The translations under genes were made by a program, and so were the position numbers. A model generated the notes under the pieces. It was not told where the DNA came from, did no database searches, and saw only the letters and a list, made by a program, of their open reading frames with translations. Of a stretch of 11,601 nt of DNA, positions 1 through 7,282 are shown in pieces; position 1 is the first letter of the stretch; every line of letters starts with the position of its first letter. This DNA comes from Clostridia bacterium. GTDB lineage: Bacteria > Bacillota > Clostridia > UBA1381. The DNA is taken from the NCBI GenBank assembly GCA_017420825.1, contig JAFQNU010000022.1:1-11601 (forward strand), written 5' to 3'.

Positions 1-1053
1 ATGAAAAGCTTTTTAAAAAGAAAAAATATTGAATTTTCTTTCAAACGTTATTTTATTGACGCAATGGGAGCGATGGCACAAGGTCTTTTTGCCTCACTGC
101 TGATAGGAACAATTATTTCCACAATAGGAACACAGACGGGCATTGAAACTCTTGTTCAAATTGGTAACTTTGCAAAATCTGTGACAGGCTCTGCTATGGC
201 AGTTGCCATAGGCTATGCACTTCAAGCCCCTGCATTGGTTTTATTCTCACTCCTTGCGGTAGGTATGGCATCAAATGAGCTTGGCGGTGCAGGCGGTCCT
301 CTTGCTGTTTTAATTATTGCAATAATCAGTGCAGAATGCGGTAAGGCGGTAAGCAAGGAAACAAAGGTCGATATTATAGTAACCCCCTTTGTAACAATAG
401 TTATCGGCGTATTATTGTCAATTGCAATTGCACCATTTATCGGAAATGTGGCAAGCTCTGTCGGACAGGCTATTATGTGGGCTACCGAACAACAGCCGTT
501 TATTATGGGAATTCTTGTTTCCGTTATTGTGGGCATAGCTCTCACACTTCCAATAAGCAGTGCGGCTATATGTTCAGCCCTGAGTCTCACAGGTCTTGCA
601 GGCGGTGCAGCATTGGCAGGCTGTTGTGCTCAGATGGTAGGCTTTGCCGTTATGAGCTATAAGGAAAACAAGGTAGGCGGTCTTGTTGCTCAGGGTATTG
701 GTACAAGCATGTTGCAAATGGGTAATATTGTAAAAAACCCAAAAATATGGCTTCCTCCTATTATTACATCAGCTATAACAGGTCCTATTGCTACTTGCAT
801 ATTTAAGCTTGAAATGAACGGAGCGGCAGTTTCATCAGGTATGGGGACTTGCGGTCTTGTCGGACAAATAGGAGTTTATACAGGTTGGGTAAACGATATT
901 ACAAATGGTATAAAGGCATCTATTACAGGCTTTGATTGGCTCGGTCTTATCCTTATTTCCTTTATTCTTCCTGCAGTTATTACATGGCTTATCAGCATAC
1001 CATTCAGAAAGAAAAAGTGGATAGGCGAAGATGACCTAAAATTATCACTATAA
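1..1053 (+). CDS. PTS EIIC-type sugar transporter membrane protein
   Basis: This is a 350-residue, strongly hydrophobic polytopic membrane protein that I recognise as the PTS_EIIC_2 type of phosphotransferase-system IIC component. Such proteins form the membrane channel for a sugar; the substrate here is unknown. Hydrophobic segments lie around residues 22-42, 62-88, 100-113, 126-148, 166-190, 198-218, 250-267 and 312-334. The glycine-rich stretch at about 224-242 followed by N242-I-V-K-N-P at 242-247, and the GMGTCGLVGQ block at 280-289, are what I recall as family hallmarks. The C-terminus is basic then acidic (RKKKW at 336-340). No IIA or IIB domain is fused and none is encoded in the visible flank. 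The first base of the window is the A of the ATG, so the ribosome binding site and any longer start are out of view; the length fits a full protein. A strong hairpin terminator follows. Family assignment is confident, substrate is not. Confidence 0.82.
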   Translation: MKSFLKRKNIEFSFKRYFIDAMGAMAQGLFASLLIGTIISTIGTQTGIETLVQIGNFAKSVTGSAMAVAIGYALQAPALVLFSLLAVGMASNELGGAGGPLAVLIIAIISAECGKAVSKETKVDIIVTPFVTIVIGVLLSIAIAPFIGNVASSVGQAIMWATEQQPFIMGILVSVIVGIALTLPISSAAICSALSLTGLAGGAALAGCCAQMVGFAVMSYKENKVGGLVAQGIGTSMLQMGNIVKNPKIWLPPIITSAITGPIATCIFKLEMNGAAVSSGMGTCGLVGQIGVYTGWVNDITNGIKASITGFDWLGLILISFILPAVITWLISIPFRKKKWIGEDDLKLSL

Positions 1054-1058
1054 AATAT

Positions 1059-1093
1059 AAGTGTCGGATTCATAACGAATCCGACACTTTTTT
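1059..1093. terminator. Bidirectional intrinsic terminator between converging genes
   Basis: A perfect 13-bp stem (1059-1071 pairing with 1077-1089) encloses a 5-nt ATAAC loop and runs into six T residues on the plus strand, a classic rho-independent terminator for the EIIC gene. On the minus strand the same stem is followed by TTATATTTTA, a weaker U-rich tail, so it can also end transcripts of the patatin-like gene. That gene's TAA stop lies within the T tract at 1092-1094. Confidence 0.93.
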
Positions 1094-2219
1094 AGCTTTC
1101 AAAATACACAATAGCATTAGCCGCATTATAAATTTCTCCCATTATACCTTTAAATATCTTATTAGAAAGTTCATCAAGCTTTTTATTTTTAATATGTTTT
1201 ATAATCTTAACAAGCAATTGTCTCTCATCAATCTTAATTCCCTCTGCAAAAAATGGCTTAGTTTCTTCACTGTCATAATTATTCACTTCCCTCACCAAAG
1301 TATTTACAACAGTATTTTTTAAATCATCAAATCTGTACAGCTTATATTTATCTATACACAATATTTCTGCGGCTCTTTCTATACCATATATTATATCCTC
1401 ACTATACTTAATTCTTGATTTATGATAATCTGAAATATTAAAGGCATAAATGGAGCCTTCTATTCTTGAAAATGCCCTTAATGTATCAAAATATCCCATC
1501 TTTATCATTTTATCAATTGCTTCTTTGGAAAAATCAAGATGCCCTATAACATTCTCACTGAATTTAATTTTAATATGATTTACTCCCGGAGTCTCCACTC
1601 CCTTTACAACTCCCACTCCGCCAACATCTACCGTAATTATATTCTTTATTCCCTTGTTAATCAGCATATTTGACGGAATATTATTAACCACAGCTCCGTC
1701 TATATATTTTTTTTCGTTAATCACTGTCTTTTTAAGTCCAGGCATAGACGCACTTGCCATTAAAAATTCCACAAGCTTTCCTTTTGGAATATCCTCAATA
1801 AATAATTCCTCACCCTCCAGCTTATCAAGTGAATATGTTACAAGACCAAACTCCATTTTTGAATTTCTTACTTTATCCTCGTCAATCAGCCTTTCAAGAA
1901 GATTTTTGAGCGGAGCGGCTTCAAGTCCATCATTTTTATATATTGCAGTAGCAACCGACTTTAAATTTTTTATATCAAGTATATTATCACCCACCTCACC
2001 AAGCTCTGATGTCTCTATAATATCCGATATATCAATACTCGTCCACCATTCTTTTGCCAATTCCCAATCACCCTGTGCAAAAATCGCACCGTTAATAGAG
2101 CCTATGGATGTTCCTGTAACTGCTGAAACTTCAATATTCATTTCCATCAGTGCCTGCCATACTCCTATATGATAGGCTCCCTTTGTTCCTCCGCCGCCCA
2201 ATGCCAAGCCGTATTTCAT
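1092..2219 (-). CDS. Patatin-like phospholipase family protein
   Basis: This 375-residue protein is a predicted serine lipid acyl hydrolase of the patatin/RssA-like family, which cleaves acyl chains from phospholipids or related lipids with a Ser-Asp dyad. Visible motifs are the oxyanion-hole glycine loop G8-G-G-G-T-K-G14, the nucleophile elbow G36-T-S-I-G40 (Ser38), the SAS-x-P segment near 156-160, and the DGA motif at 174-176 (Asp174). All catalytic elements are intact. There is no signal peptide or membrane segment, so it is probably cytoplasmic or loosely membrane-associated. Residues beyond about 210 form a C-terminal extension rich in charged residues that I cannot assign. The ATG start is preceded by GGAG with a 7-base gap to the codon. 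It lies 65 nt downstream of mgsA, separated by a stem-loop, and probably shares the mgsA promoter. The in vivo substrate is unknown. Confidence 0.9.
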   Translation of the reverse strand: MKYGLALGGGGTKGAYHIGVWQALMEMNIEVSAVTGTSIGSINGAIFAQGDWELAKEWWTSIDISDIIETSELGEVGDNILDIKNLKSVATAIYKNDGLEAAPLKNLLERLIDEDKVRNSKMEFGLVTYSLDKLEGEELFIEDIPKGKLVEFLMASASMPGLKKTVINEKKYIDGAVVNNIPSNMLINKGIKNIITVDVGGVGVVKGVETPGVNHIKIKFSENVIGHLDFSKEAIDKMIKMGYFDTLRAFSRIEGSIYAFNISDYHKSRIKYSEDIIYGIERAAEILCIDKYKLYRFDDLKNTVVNTLVREVNNYDSEETKPFFAEGIKIDERQLLVKIIKHIKNKKLDELSNKIFKGIMGEIYNAANAIVYFES

Positions 2220-2243
2220 ATTATCACTCCATTTAAATATTTA

Positions 2244-2269
2244 AGGCATATCACAACCGTGATATGCCT
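2244..2269 (-). terminator. Stem-loop between mgsA and the patatin-like gene; weak terminator or processing site
   Basis: An 11-bp perfect stem (2244-2254 with 2259-2269) closes a 4-nt loop. Read on the minus strand it follows the mgsA stop codon by about 15 nt and is followed by TTAAATATTTAAA, which is AT-rich but not a clean U run. The patatin ribosome binding site comes about 13 nt later. The structure could partly terminate, protect the mgsA 3' end, or reduce expression of the downstream gene. Confidence 0.5.
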
Positions 2270-2284
2270 ATTATATTACAATTA

Positions 2285-2689
2285 TTAATTTTTAGAATTC
2301 AGTATTTCTCTCCACTCAAGATCTCCACGTTCAAGACCATGTATAAGTACCTCTGCTGTAGCAATATTGGTTGCTATAGGGATACTGTGCATATCACAAA
2401 GCATTAACAAATTCATTATGTCAGGCTCATGGGCCTCCTTGGTATTTGGGTCTCTGAAAAAGAACACCATGTCTATTTCATTGTATGCAACACGAGCACC
2501 AATCTGTTGGTCGCCACCCTGATGTCCTGGTAAAAATCTGAATACATCCATTCCTGTATTTTCAATTATAAGTTTACCTGTCGCATCGGTTGCAAACAAA
2601 TTATGCTTGTTCAAAATTCCCTTATAGGCAATACAAAATTGTACCATTAATTCTTTCTTCATATCATGCGCAATAAATGCTATATTCAT
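2285..2689 (-). CDS. mgsA: Methylglyoxal synthase
   Basis: This 134-residue protein converts dihydroxyacetone phosphate to methylglyoxal and inorganic phosphate, a bypass of lower glycolysis used when sugar phosphates accumulate. It closely resembles known MgsA enzymes. It has the N-terminal IAHD (Asp9), the phosphate-binding ATDATGK at 33-39, the catalytic GGDQQ at 58-62 with Asp60 (equivalent to E. coli Asp71), FFRDP at 77-81, and AHEPD at 86-90 with His87 (equivalent to E. coli His98). The length matches Bacillus-type homologues (about 137). The ATG has a good AGGAGG site nine bases upstream. A near-consensus promoter embedded in an inverted repeat lies directly upstream, after mrdA, so mgsA and the following patatin-like gene can be transcribed apart from the shape operon. 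In many clostridia mgsA sits near the end of the mre/min/rodA cluster, consistent with this position. Confidence 0.97.
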   Translation of the reverse strand: MNIAFIAHDMKKELMVQFCIAYKGILNKHNLFATDATGKLIIENTGMDVFRFLPGHQGGDQQIGARVAYNEIDMVFFFRDPNTKEAHEPDIMNLLMLCDMHSIPIATNIATAEVLIHGLERGDLEWREILNSKN

Positions 2690-2715
2690 CCAAAAAGCCC
2701 TCCTATCTCTGCATC

Positions 2716-2759
2716 AATGTATTTATTATAACAAAAAAAATTCAATTTGTAAATACATT
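2716..2759. repeat. 10-bp inverted repeat bracketing the mgsA promoter
   Basis: AATGTATTTA at 2716-2725 and TAAATACATT at 2750-2759 form a perfect inverted repeat with a 24-nt centre. The arms overlap the outer edges of the -10 and -35 elements, as an operator for a dimeric repressor could. It could also fold in readthrough mRNA from mrdA, but no T run follows, so a terminator is unlikely. Confidence 0.65.
2725..2753 (-). promoter_or_regulatory. Sigma-A-type promoter for mgsA
   Basis: On the minus strand a -35 element TTTACA (2748-2753, five of six to consensus) is followed by exactly 17 bases and a perfect -10 TATAAT (2725-2730). Predicted transcription starts near 2718, leaving an untranslated leader of about 29 nt that carries the AGGAGG site. 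The spacer is A/T-rich with a run of eight T residues. Confidence 0.8.
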
Positions 2760-2769
2760 TTTGTGAAAT

Positions 2770-4845
2770 TTATGGTAATAATTCTCCAATATTTACATTT
2801 TCAAAGGAAATATCAGATTTTTCAAAGTATTTATCGAAAATATCCTTAGCTACATTTGCAGCATTTGCTCCCTTTACACCTCTTTCTATAACAACAGCAA
2901 CCGCTATCTCAGGCTCATCAAACGGTGCAAACGCAACGAACAGAGCATTATTTGATTTATTTTTTCCTATTTGCGCAGTTCCTGTCTTACCGCCTATTTT
3001 TTCCTTATAATCAGCAAATATGGCACTTGCTGAACCTTCGTCCACAACACCAAGCATACCTGCCTTAACTGCATTTAAGTTTTCCGGCCTTATATCTATT
3101 TTTCCTATAACCTCAGGTTCAGGTTTATAAATCACGCTTCCGTCAACAGATGAATGAACACTTTTTAATATATGTGTTTTATATCTTATACCACCATTTG
3201 CTATTACAGATATATAGTTTGCAAGCTGTATAGGAGTAAAATACGAATAAGATTGTCCTATTGCCGCCTGGATAGTGTCTCCTGCATACCATGTCTTGTC
3301 ATAGTCATTTGTTGCAATCTTCTTCTTATACTCCTTACTCGACATATTTCCTTTTTCTTCACCTAACTCTATTCCTGTCGGTTCTCCAAGTCCGAAATTA
3401 CCTGCAAATTGAGCTATTGTATCAATACCAAGCCTTCTTCCCATTTCATAAAAGAAATAGTTACATGAATGCTCTATTGCTTTTGTTATATTAATCTCTC
3501 CATGTGTTTGCTTTCTGTCCGACCAAATCCAACATTTCGGCTGATAATCTTCATAAAAGGTATAAACACCCTCACACTCGACTATTTCATTTAATCCAAC
3601 AATACCTGTTTCAAGTGCAGCAACTGCCACCAAAGGCTTAAATGTTGAGCCGGGCGTATATGTTCCGTTCAACGCTCTGTTCCACATCGGATTGCTTGGA
3701 TTTTGTGCAAGCTCATTATAATTAGAATTAAAGGTTTCGGGGTCAAAGCTTGGATAAGACGCACAGGCAAGAACATCTCCATTTTTAATATCAATAACTA
3801 CTGCCGCACCTGCGTTTGAATCTGCCCCGTTATTGTCCTCTCTTTTTTTCCCTTCCTCAGCAATTTTATTTATCCACTTTCCAAGTGATTGCTCACAGGT
3901 TCTCTGCAGTTCAGAGTCAATAGTAAGCATAACATAATGCCCCGGTACTGCCTGCTGTGACTTTTCATCAGAATTATCTCCTGTTTCAAGACCTACAACA
4001 TCTAACCCGTCACTACCTCTTAAATATTCCTCAAAAAGCTTTTCAACACCACGTTTTCCTATCATATCATTGTAGCCATAGCCTTTATCCGAATATATAT
4101 CATATTCCTCTGCATTCATCTTGCCTATTCCACCAACGATATGTGCCGCAATGTCCTTTTGCTCGTAATTACGGTAATACTCTTCTGTGATAAGTACACC
4201 TTCAAACTCGTTTTGTCTCTCCTTTAACTCTGTTACAACATTCAGTCCTATATCCTCAGCTATTTTAAATGGTTGAGATATAGAAAATCCGTTAATTTCC
4301 GAGTCATATCTGATACCTGCAATTTTTCTCTTTTCCTCATTGGTATATTCATCCGATATTTTGTAGACCACATCACAATATATGCTCATAGCAGCCTCGG
4401 CACTCATATCCTCTGTTATTTTTGTTCGTTCTGAGAACCATTTTTGTCTTTCATCATCATTACTGCCATTATTGTTATCATCATTAAAGCTATACTCATA
4501 CGGATAGTTTGTTATGGGCAACGAGTCAATATAGCTATATCCGTATTTTTCAAGTACATTTATTATATTTAAAAATTTTCTGTTAATTTCATCTGATGTG
4601 CTAATTGTTTTTTGCAGCATAACAGAGTATCCCTCTCTGTTAGACACAAGAAGCTCACCATTTCGGTCAAGTATTTCACCTCGCGGAGCTTTCTTTGTAA
4701 CCTTAGCGCTTATTCTGCCCTCTGATTGAGCACTGTATTCTTCACCATTAATTATCTGCAAATTGAATAAGCCCATGAACAAGGCAATCATCACAAAACT
4801 AAGCACAACAGATATCACCACTAATCTGTTTTTAAAATCGTTCAT
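2770..4845 (-). CDS. mrdA: Penicillin-binding protein 2, elongasome transpeptidase
   Basis: This 691-residue class B penicillin-binding protein cross-links peptidoglycan during side-wall growth, partnered with MreB/C/D and normally RodA. It has a short cytoplasmic N-terminus, one membrane anchor at about 9-28, the N-terminal PBP dimerisation region (R55-G-E-I-L-D-R-N-G at 55-63) and a transpeptidase domain from about 345. The active-site motifs are complete: S400-T-F-K403 with nucleophile Ser400, S460-C-N462, and K620-T-G-T623. A low-complexity Asp/Asn-rich insert lies at 121-132. Cys424, Cys438, His448 and Cys461 resemble the metal-binding cluster of some PBP2 proteins. The start overlaps the mreD stop in ATGA, implying translational coupling, with an AGGTAGG site upstream. 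No rodA is present in the window. The overall length is somewhat above E. coli PBP2 (633). Confidence 0.95.
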   Translation of the reverse strand: MNDFKNRLVVISVVLSFVMIALFMGLFNLQIINGEEYSAQSEGRISAKVTKKAPRGEILDRNGELLVSNREGYSVMLQKTISTSDEINRKFLNIINVLEKYGYSYIDSLPITNYPYEYSFNDDNNNGSNDDERQKWFSERTKITEDMSAEAAMSIYCDVVYKISDEYTNEEKRKIAGIRYDSEINGFSISQPFKIAEDIGLNVVTELKERQNEFEGVLITEEYYRNYEQKDIAAHIVGGIGKMNAEEYDIYSDKGYGYNDMIGKRGVEKLFEEYLRGSDGLDVVGLETGDNSDEKSQQAVPGHYVMLTIDSELQRTCEQSLGKWINKIAEEGKKREDNNGADSNAGAAVVIDIKNGDVLACASYPSFDPETFNSNYNELAQNPSNPMWNRALNGTYTPGSTFKPLVAVAALETGIVGLNEIVECEGVYTFYEDYQPKCWIWSDRKQTHGEINITKAIEHSCNYFFYEMGRRLGIDTIAQFAGNFGLGEPTGIELGEEKGNMSSKEYKKKIATNDYDKTWYAGDTIQAAIGQSYSYFTPIQLANYISVIANGGIRYKTHILKSVHSSVDGSVIYKPEPEVIGKIDIRPENLNAVKAGMLGVVDEGSASAIFADYKEKIGGKTGTAQIGKNKSNNALFVAFAPFDEPEIAVAVVIERGVKGANAANVAKDIFDKYFEKSDISFENVNIGELLP

Positions 4846-5339
4846 CTGAATGTACCTACCTTTCTGACAAAGCTTTTCTTAACAAACGGAAAAAGTAATG
4901 CTGATATAACAGTGTTATAAACCGCTTCAGGCACAATAATTTCAATTAGTGAATATATGTATCCTGTCTGCTTTAAAATGCTTATATTTATCAGATAAAA
5001 TATGCTTTTCCCGAATATTGTTGCCATAAACACAAGTAATAACGCAACTAAAAAGCTTTCCTTATATATAAAATCACGCAATATGAAAATTCCTACGGCA
5101 CAAATAATATACACTGCAAGATAATTACCAAAAATTCTTCCGCTCATACAATCGGCAATTATACCGCAAACCGTTGCTGTTCCCATAATGCTTACAGGCT
5201 TGCTTTCTGAAAGTGCGTAGCACAAAACAAAGGTGAAGAGTATATCGGGAAATATGCTTCCTATACTTATGTACCTTGATAAAACTGTTTCAAAAACTGT
5301 AATTATACCAACCCAAAGAATTAGCCTTAACTTGCTCAC
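4842..5339 (-). CDS. mreD: Rod shape-determining protein MreD
   Basis: This 165-residue integral membrane protein matches MreD, a component of the elongasome that bridges MreC, PBP2 and RodA in the cytoplasmic membrane. Hydrophobic segments lie at about 5-20, 28-42, 50-63, 71-88, 95-118 and 133-153. The C-terminal P137-E-A-V-Y-N-T block followed by a hydrophobic helix is a typical MreD ending. The start is GTG (5337-5339), chosen because AAGGGAG at 5348-5354 is eight bases upstream; this site overlaps the mreC stop codon. The gap from mreC is 14 nt, and the 3' end overlaps mrdA by 4 nt. MreD sequences diverge strongly, so the assignment rests on topology, size and position between mreC and mrdA. 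Confidence 0.93.
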   Translation of the reverse strand: MSKLRLILWVGIITVFETVLSRYISIGSIFPDILFTFVLCYALSESKPVSIMGTATVCGIIADCMSGRIFGNYLAVYIICAVGIFILRDFIYKESFLVALLLVFMATIFGKSIFYLINISILKQTGYIYSLIEIIVPEAVYNTVISALLFPFVKKSFVRKVGTFR

Positions 5340-5353
5340 TTATCTTTCTCCCT

Positions 5354-6235
5354 TCAGCCGACATTTTCAACATTATCGACATTCTGTTGCGCTTCACTCT
5401 CCTCCATATCAGATTGAAGCGACCATTGTGTTATAACAACAACCTCATATAAATTATTAAAGTCTATAAATGGTTCAATTTCAGCATAATCGAGTCTACC
5501 CATATTATCCTTACGTACATCTGTAATTTTTCCTACCTTTATTCCCGGCGGATAAATTCCGCCAAGGCCTGAGGTTTCAAGAATATCACCCGCTATTACC
5601 GATGCATTTGATATAAGGTATCCAAGTCTGCATCTGTTTATCTTAGAAAGCTTTACATCCCCCTCAGCAATACCAATCTCACCATTTCTTACAATCCTGA
5701 CTCCGGCTGAGCTTTCAGGATTTATGACTGTTGAAATCTTTGCCCAGTTATATCCAACCTCAACTATCTGACCTAAAAGACCGTCAGCAGTAACAACTGC
5801 ATCGGATACTTCTATTCCATGTTTTTCGCCCTTATCTATTGTTATATAGGTAAACCAATTATCATCATCGTATGCCACTACCCTCGCCGCAACTGTCTGA
5901 CTTCCTGCCATTTCATCCGATATTTTTAAAAGACGCTTTAATCTTTCATTTTCTTCTCTGTACTCATCTATATCCTTTAACTGTGCTGTAAGCTCTCGGT
6001 TTTCTCTTACAAGCTCTTCATTCTTTTGCTTATATCCTTTCATTTCAGAAAGATATTCAAAACCATTATCTAACGATTGTGTGATTTTGGCAACTGATGA
6101 CTGTATAGGTGTCAGAACAGTATTCACAGCATCTGATAGCGGATTTTTCCCCATTCTTGATAAAGCCGCAAATATAACAGTTACAGCAAGAATAAGCACA
6201 AACACAAGCCATAGCTTTTTCTTAAAAAAACTCAA
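5354..6235 (-). CDS. mreC: Rod shape-determining protein MreC
   Basis: This 293-residue protein is MreC, the bitopic membrane scaffold that links cytoplasmic MreB to periplasm-facing PBP2 and promotes side-wall synthesis. A basic N-terminus (KKK at 5-7) precedes a single membrane helix at 8-25. A coiled coil follows at about 64-105 (many Glu/Lys/Leu, for dimerisation). The two beta-barrel domains then show DDDNWF at 123-128, DGLLGQIVEV at 151-160 and TSGLGGIYPPGI at 221-232, all characteristic. The last 20 residues are acidic and Asn/Gln-rich, probably disordered. The start is TTG (6233-6235): the site AAGGGGG at 6243-6249 is seven bases upstream, and the next Met (28) would remove the membrane helix. 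The gap after mreB is 12 nt and the site overlaps the mreB stop. Confidence 0.95.
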   Translation of the reverse strand: MSFFKKKLWLVFVLILAVTVIFAALSRMGKNPLSDAVNTVLTPIQSSVAKITQSLDNGFEYLSEMKGYKQKNEELVRENRELTAQLKDIDEYREENERLKRLLKISDEMAGSQTVAARVVAYDDDNWFTYITIDKGEKHGIEVSDAVVTADGLLGQIVEVGYNWAKISTVINPESSAGVRIVRNGEIGIAEGDVKLSKINRCRLGYLISNASVIAGDILETSGLGGIYPPGIKVGKITDVRKDNMGRLDYAEIEPFIDFNNLYEVVVITQWSLQSDMEESEAQQNVDNVENVG

Positions 6236-6247
6236 TTTTATACCCCC

Positions 6248-7282
6248 TTATCTCGAATGTGAGAACATGGAGCGCATTAAGATTTTCTCATTTTCCAATG
6301 CCATTCCCGTTCCGATTGCAACACACTCAAGCGGATTTTCTGAAACCCTCACAGGTATTCCTGTCATCTGATAAATAAGCTTATCAAGATTTTTTATCAT
6401 TGCTCCGCCGCCTGTTAAGGTTATTCCGTTATTTATTATATCAGATGCAAGTTCGGGCGGAGTTTTCTCAAGTGTTGCTTTAATTGTTTCTATAATCTGA
6501 TATACACCCTCTGCCATTGCATCTCTTACCTGAGCTGATGAGATTTTAACGTTTTTGGGAAGTCCTGTCACAAGGTCTCTGCCCTTTACGTCATAAAAGC
6601 CTTCATCATCATATGGTAATGCTGAACCAAGCTCAATTTTTATTTCTTCTGCCGTTTTTGCACCTATCGAAAGGTTATATTCATGCTTCACAAAACTGAC
6701 TATGGCATTATCCAATGTATCACCTGCAACTCGTATGGATTTAGATACAACTATACCGCAAAGAGATATTATTGCCACCTCCGTTGTACCGCCTCCGATA
6801 TCTACCACCATAGAGCCAACAGGTCTGTCAACCGGCAAGCCTGCACCTATTGCCGCCGCCATAGGCTCCTCAATCAGTGACACAGATTTTGCGCCTGAAA
6901 GCATTACTGCCTCCTCAACCGCACGTCTTTCAACATCTGTCACCCCTGCAGGCACACACACAATTACTCTTGGCTTGACAACTGAAATCTTGTTTGCACA
7001 AGCCTTTTTTATTAACGCTCTTATCATCGCACGTGTAATCTCAAAATCTGCAATAACTCCGTCTTTAAGCGGTCTGATTACCACAATATTTTCAGGTGTT
7101 CTGCCAAGCATTTCATCAGCATAATTTCCAACCGCAAGCACCTTTTTATCAATGCTGCTTATTGCAACAACCGACGGCTCTCTCACAATTATACCCTTAC
7201 CGCCAAGATGCACAAGGGTATTTGCAGTACCCAAATCTATACCAATATCCTTACTTAACCCGAATAAACTATTAAGACTCAT
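6248..7282 (-). CDS. mreB: Rod shape-determining actin homologue MreB
   Basis: This 344-residue protein is MreB, the ATP-binding actin-like filament that organises the elongasome under the membrane and orients wall synthesis. All actin-fold signatures are present: phosphate 1 at D15-L-G-T-A-N-T21, the catalytic-region E138-E-P, phosphate 2 at D161-I-G-G-G-T-T167, and the adenosine motif L289-T-G-G-G293. Its length is standard for the family. The N-terminus starts MSLNSLFG, a short amphipathic leader resembling those used for membrane contact. The ATG start lies inside the 3' end of maf (11-bp overlap) with AAGGAG seven bases upstream, so translation is probably coupled to maf. mreC and mreD follow, the classic mreBCD order. 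Alternatives such as Mbl or MreBH are closely related paralogues; position before mreC favours MreB. Confidence 0.98.
   Translation of the reverse strand: MSLNSLFGLSKDIGIDLGTANTLVHLGGKGIIVREPSVVAISSIDKKVLAVGNYADEMLGRTPENIVVIRPLKDGVIADFEITRAMIRALIKKACANKISVVKPRVIVCVPAGVTDVERRAVEEAVMLSGAKSVSLIEEPMAAAIGAGLPVDRPVGSMVVDIGGGTTEVAIISLCGIVVSKSIRVAGDTLDNAIVSFVKHEYNLSIGAKTAEEIKIELGSALPYDDEGFYDVKGRDLVTGLPKNVKISSAQVRDAMAEGVYQIIETIKATLEKTPPELASDIINNGITLTGGGAMIKNLDKLIYQMTGIPVRVSENPLECVAIGTGMALENEKILMRSMFSHSR

Noticed and set aside
222..590. A 122-codon minus-strand open frame opposite the EIIC gene
   Set aside because: It mirrors hydrophobic transporter codons, and the plus-strand gene matches a known family across its full length.
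1654..2172. A 172-codon plus-strand open frame opposite the patatin-like gene
   Set aside because: It lies wholly inside a gene with complete catalytic motifs, its product is a Ser/Ile-rich mirror with no recognisable motif, and no ribosome binding site is evident.
2716..2759. Intrinsic terminator after mrdA
   Set aside because: The stem is AT-rich with a 24-nt loop and no T run follows on the minus strand; the sequence is better explained as a promoter with an inverted repeat.
6702..7124. A 140-codon plus-strand open frame opposite mreB
   Set aside because: Its predicted product is a Thr/Ile/Ala/Ser-rich antisense mirror of conserved mreB codons, with no motif; mreB is unambiguous.
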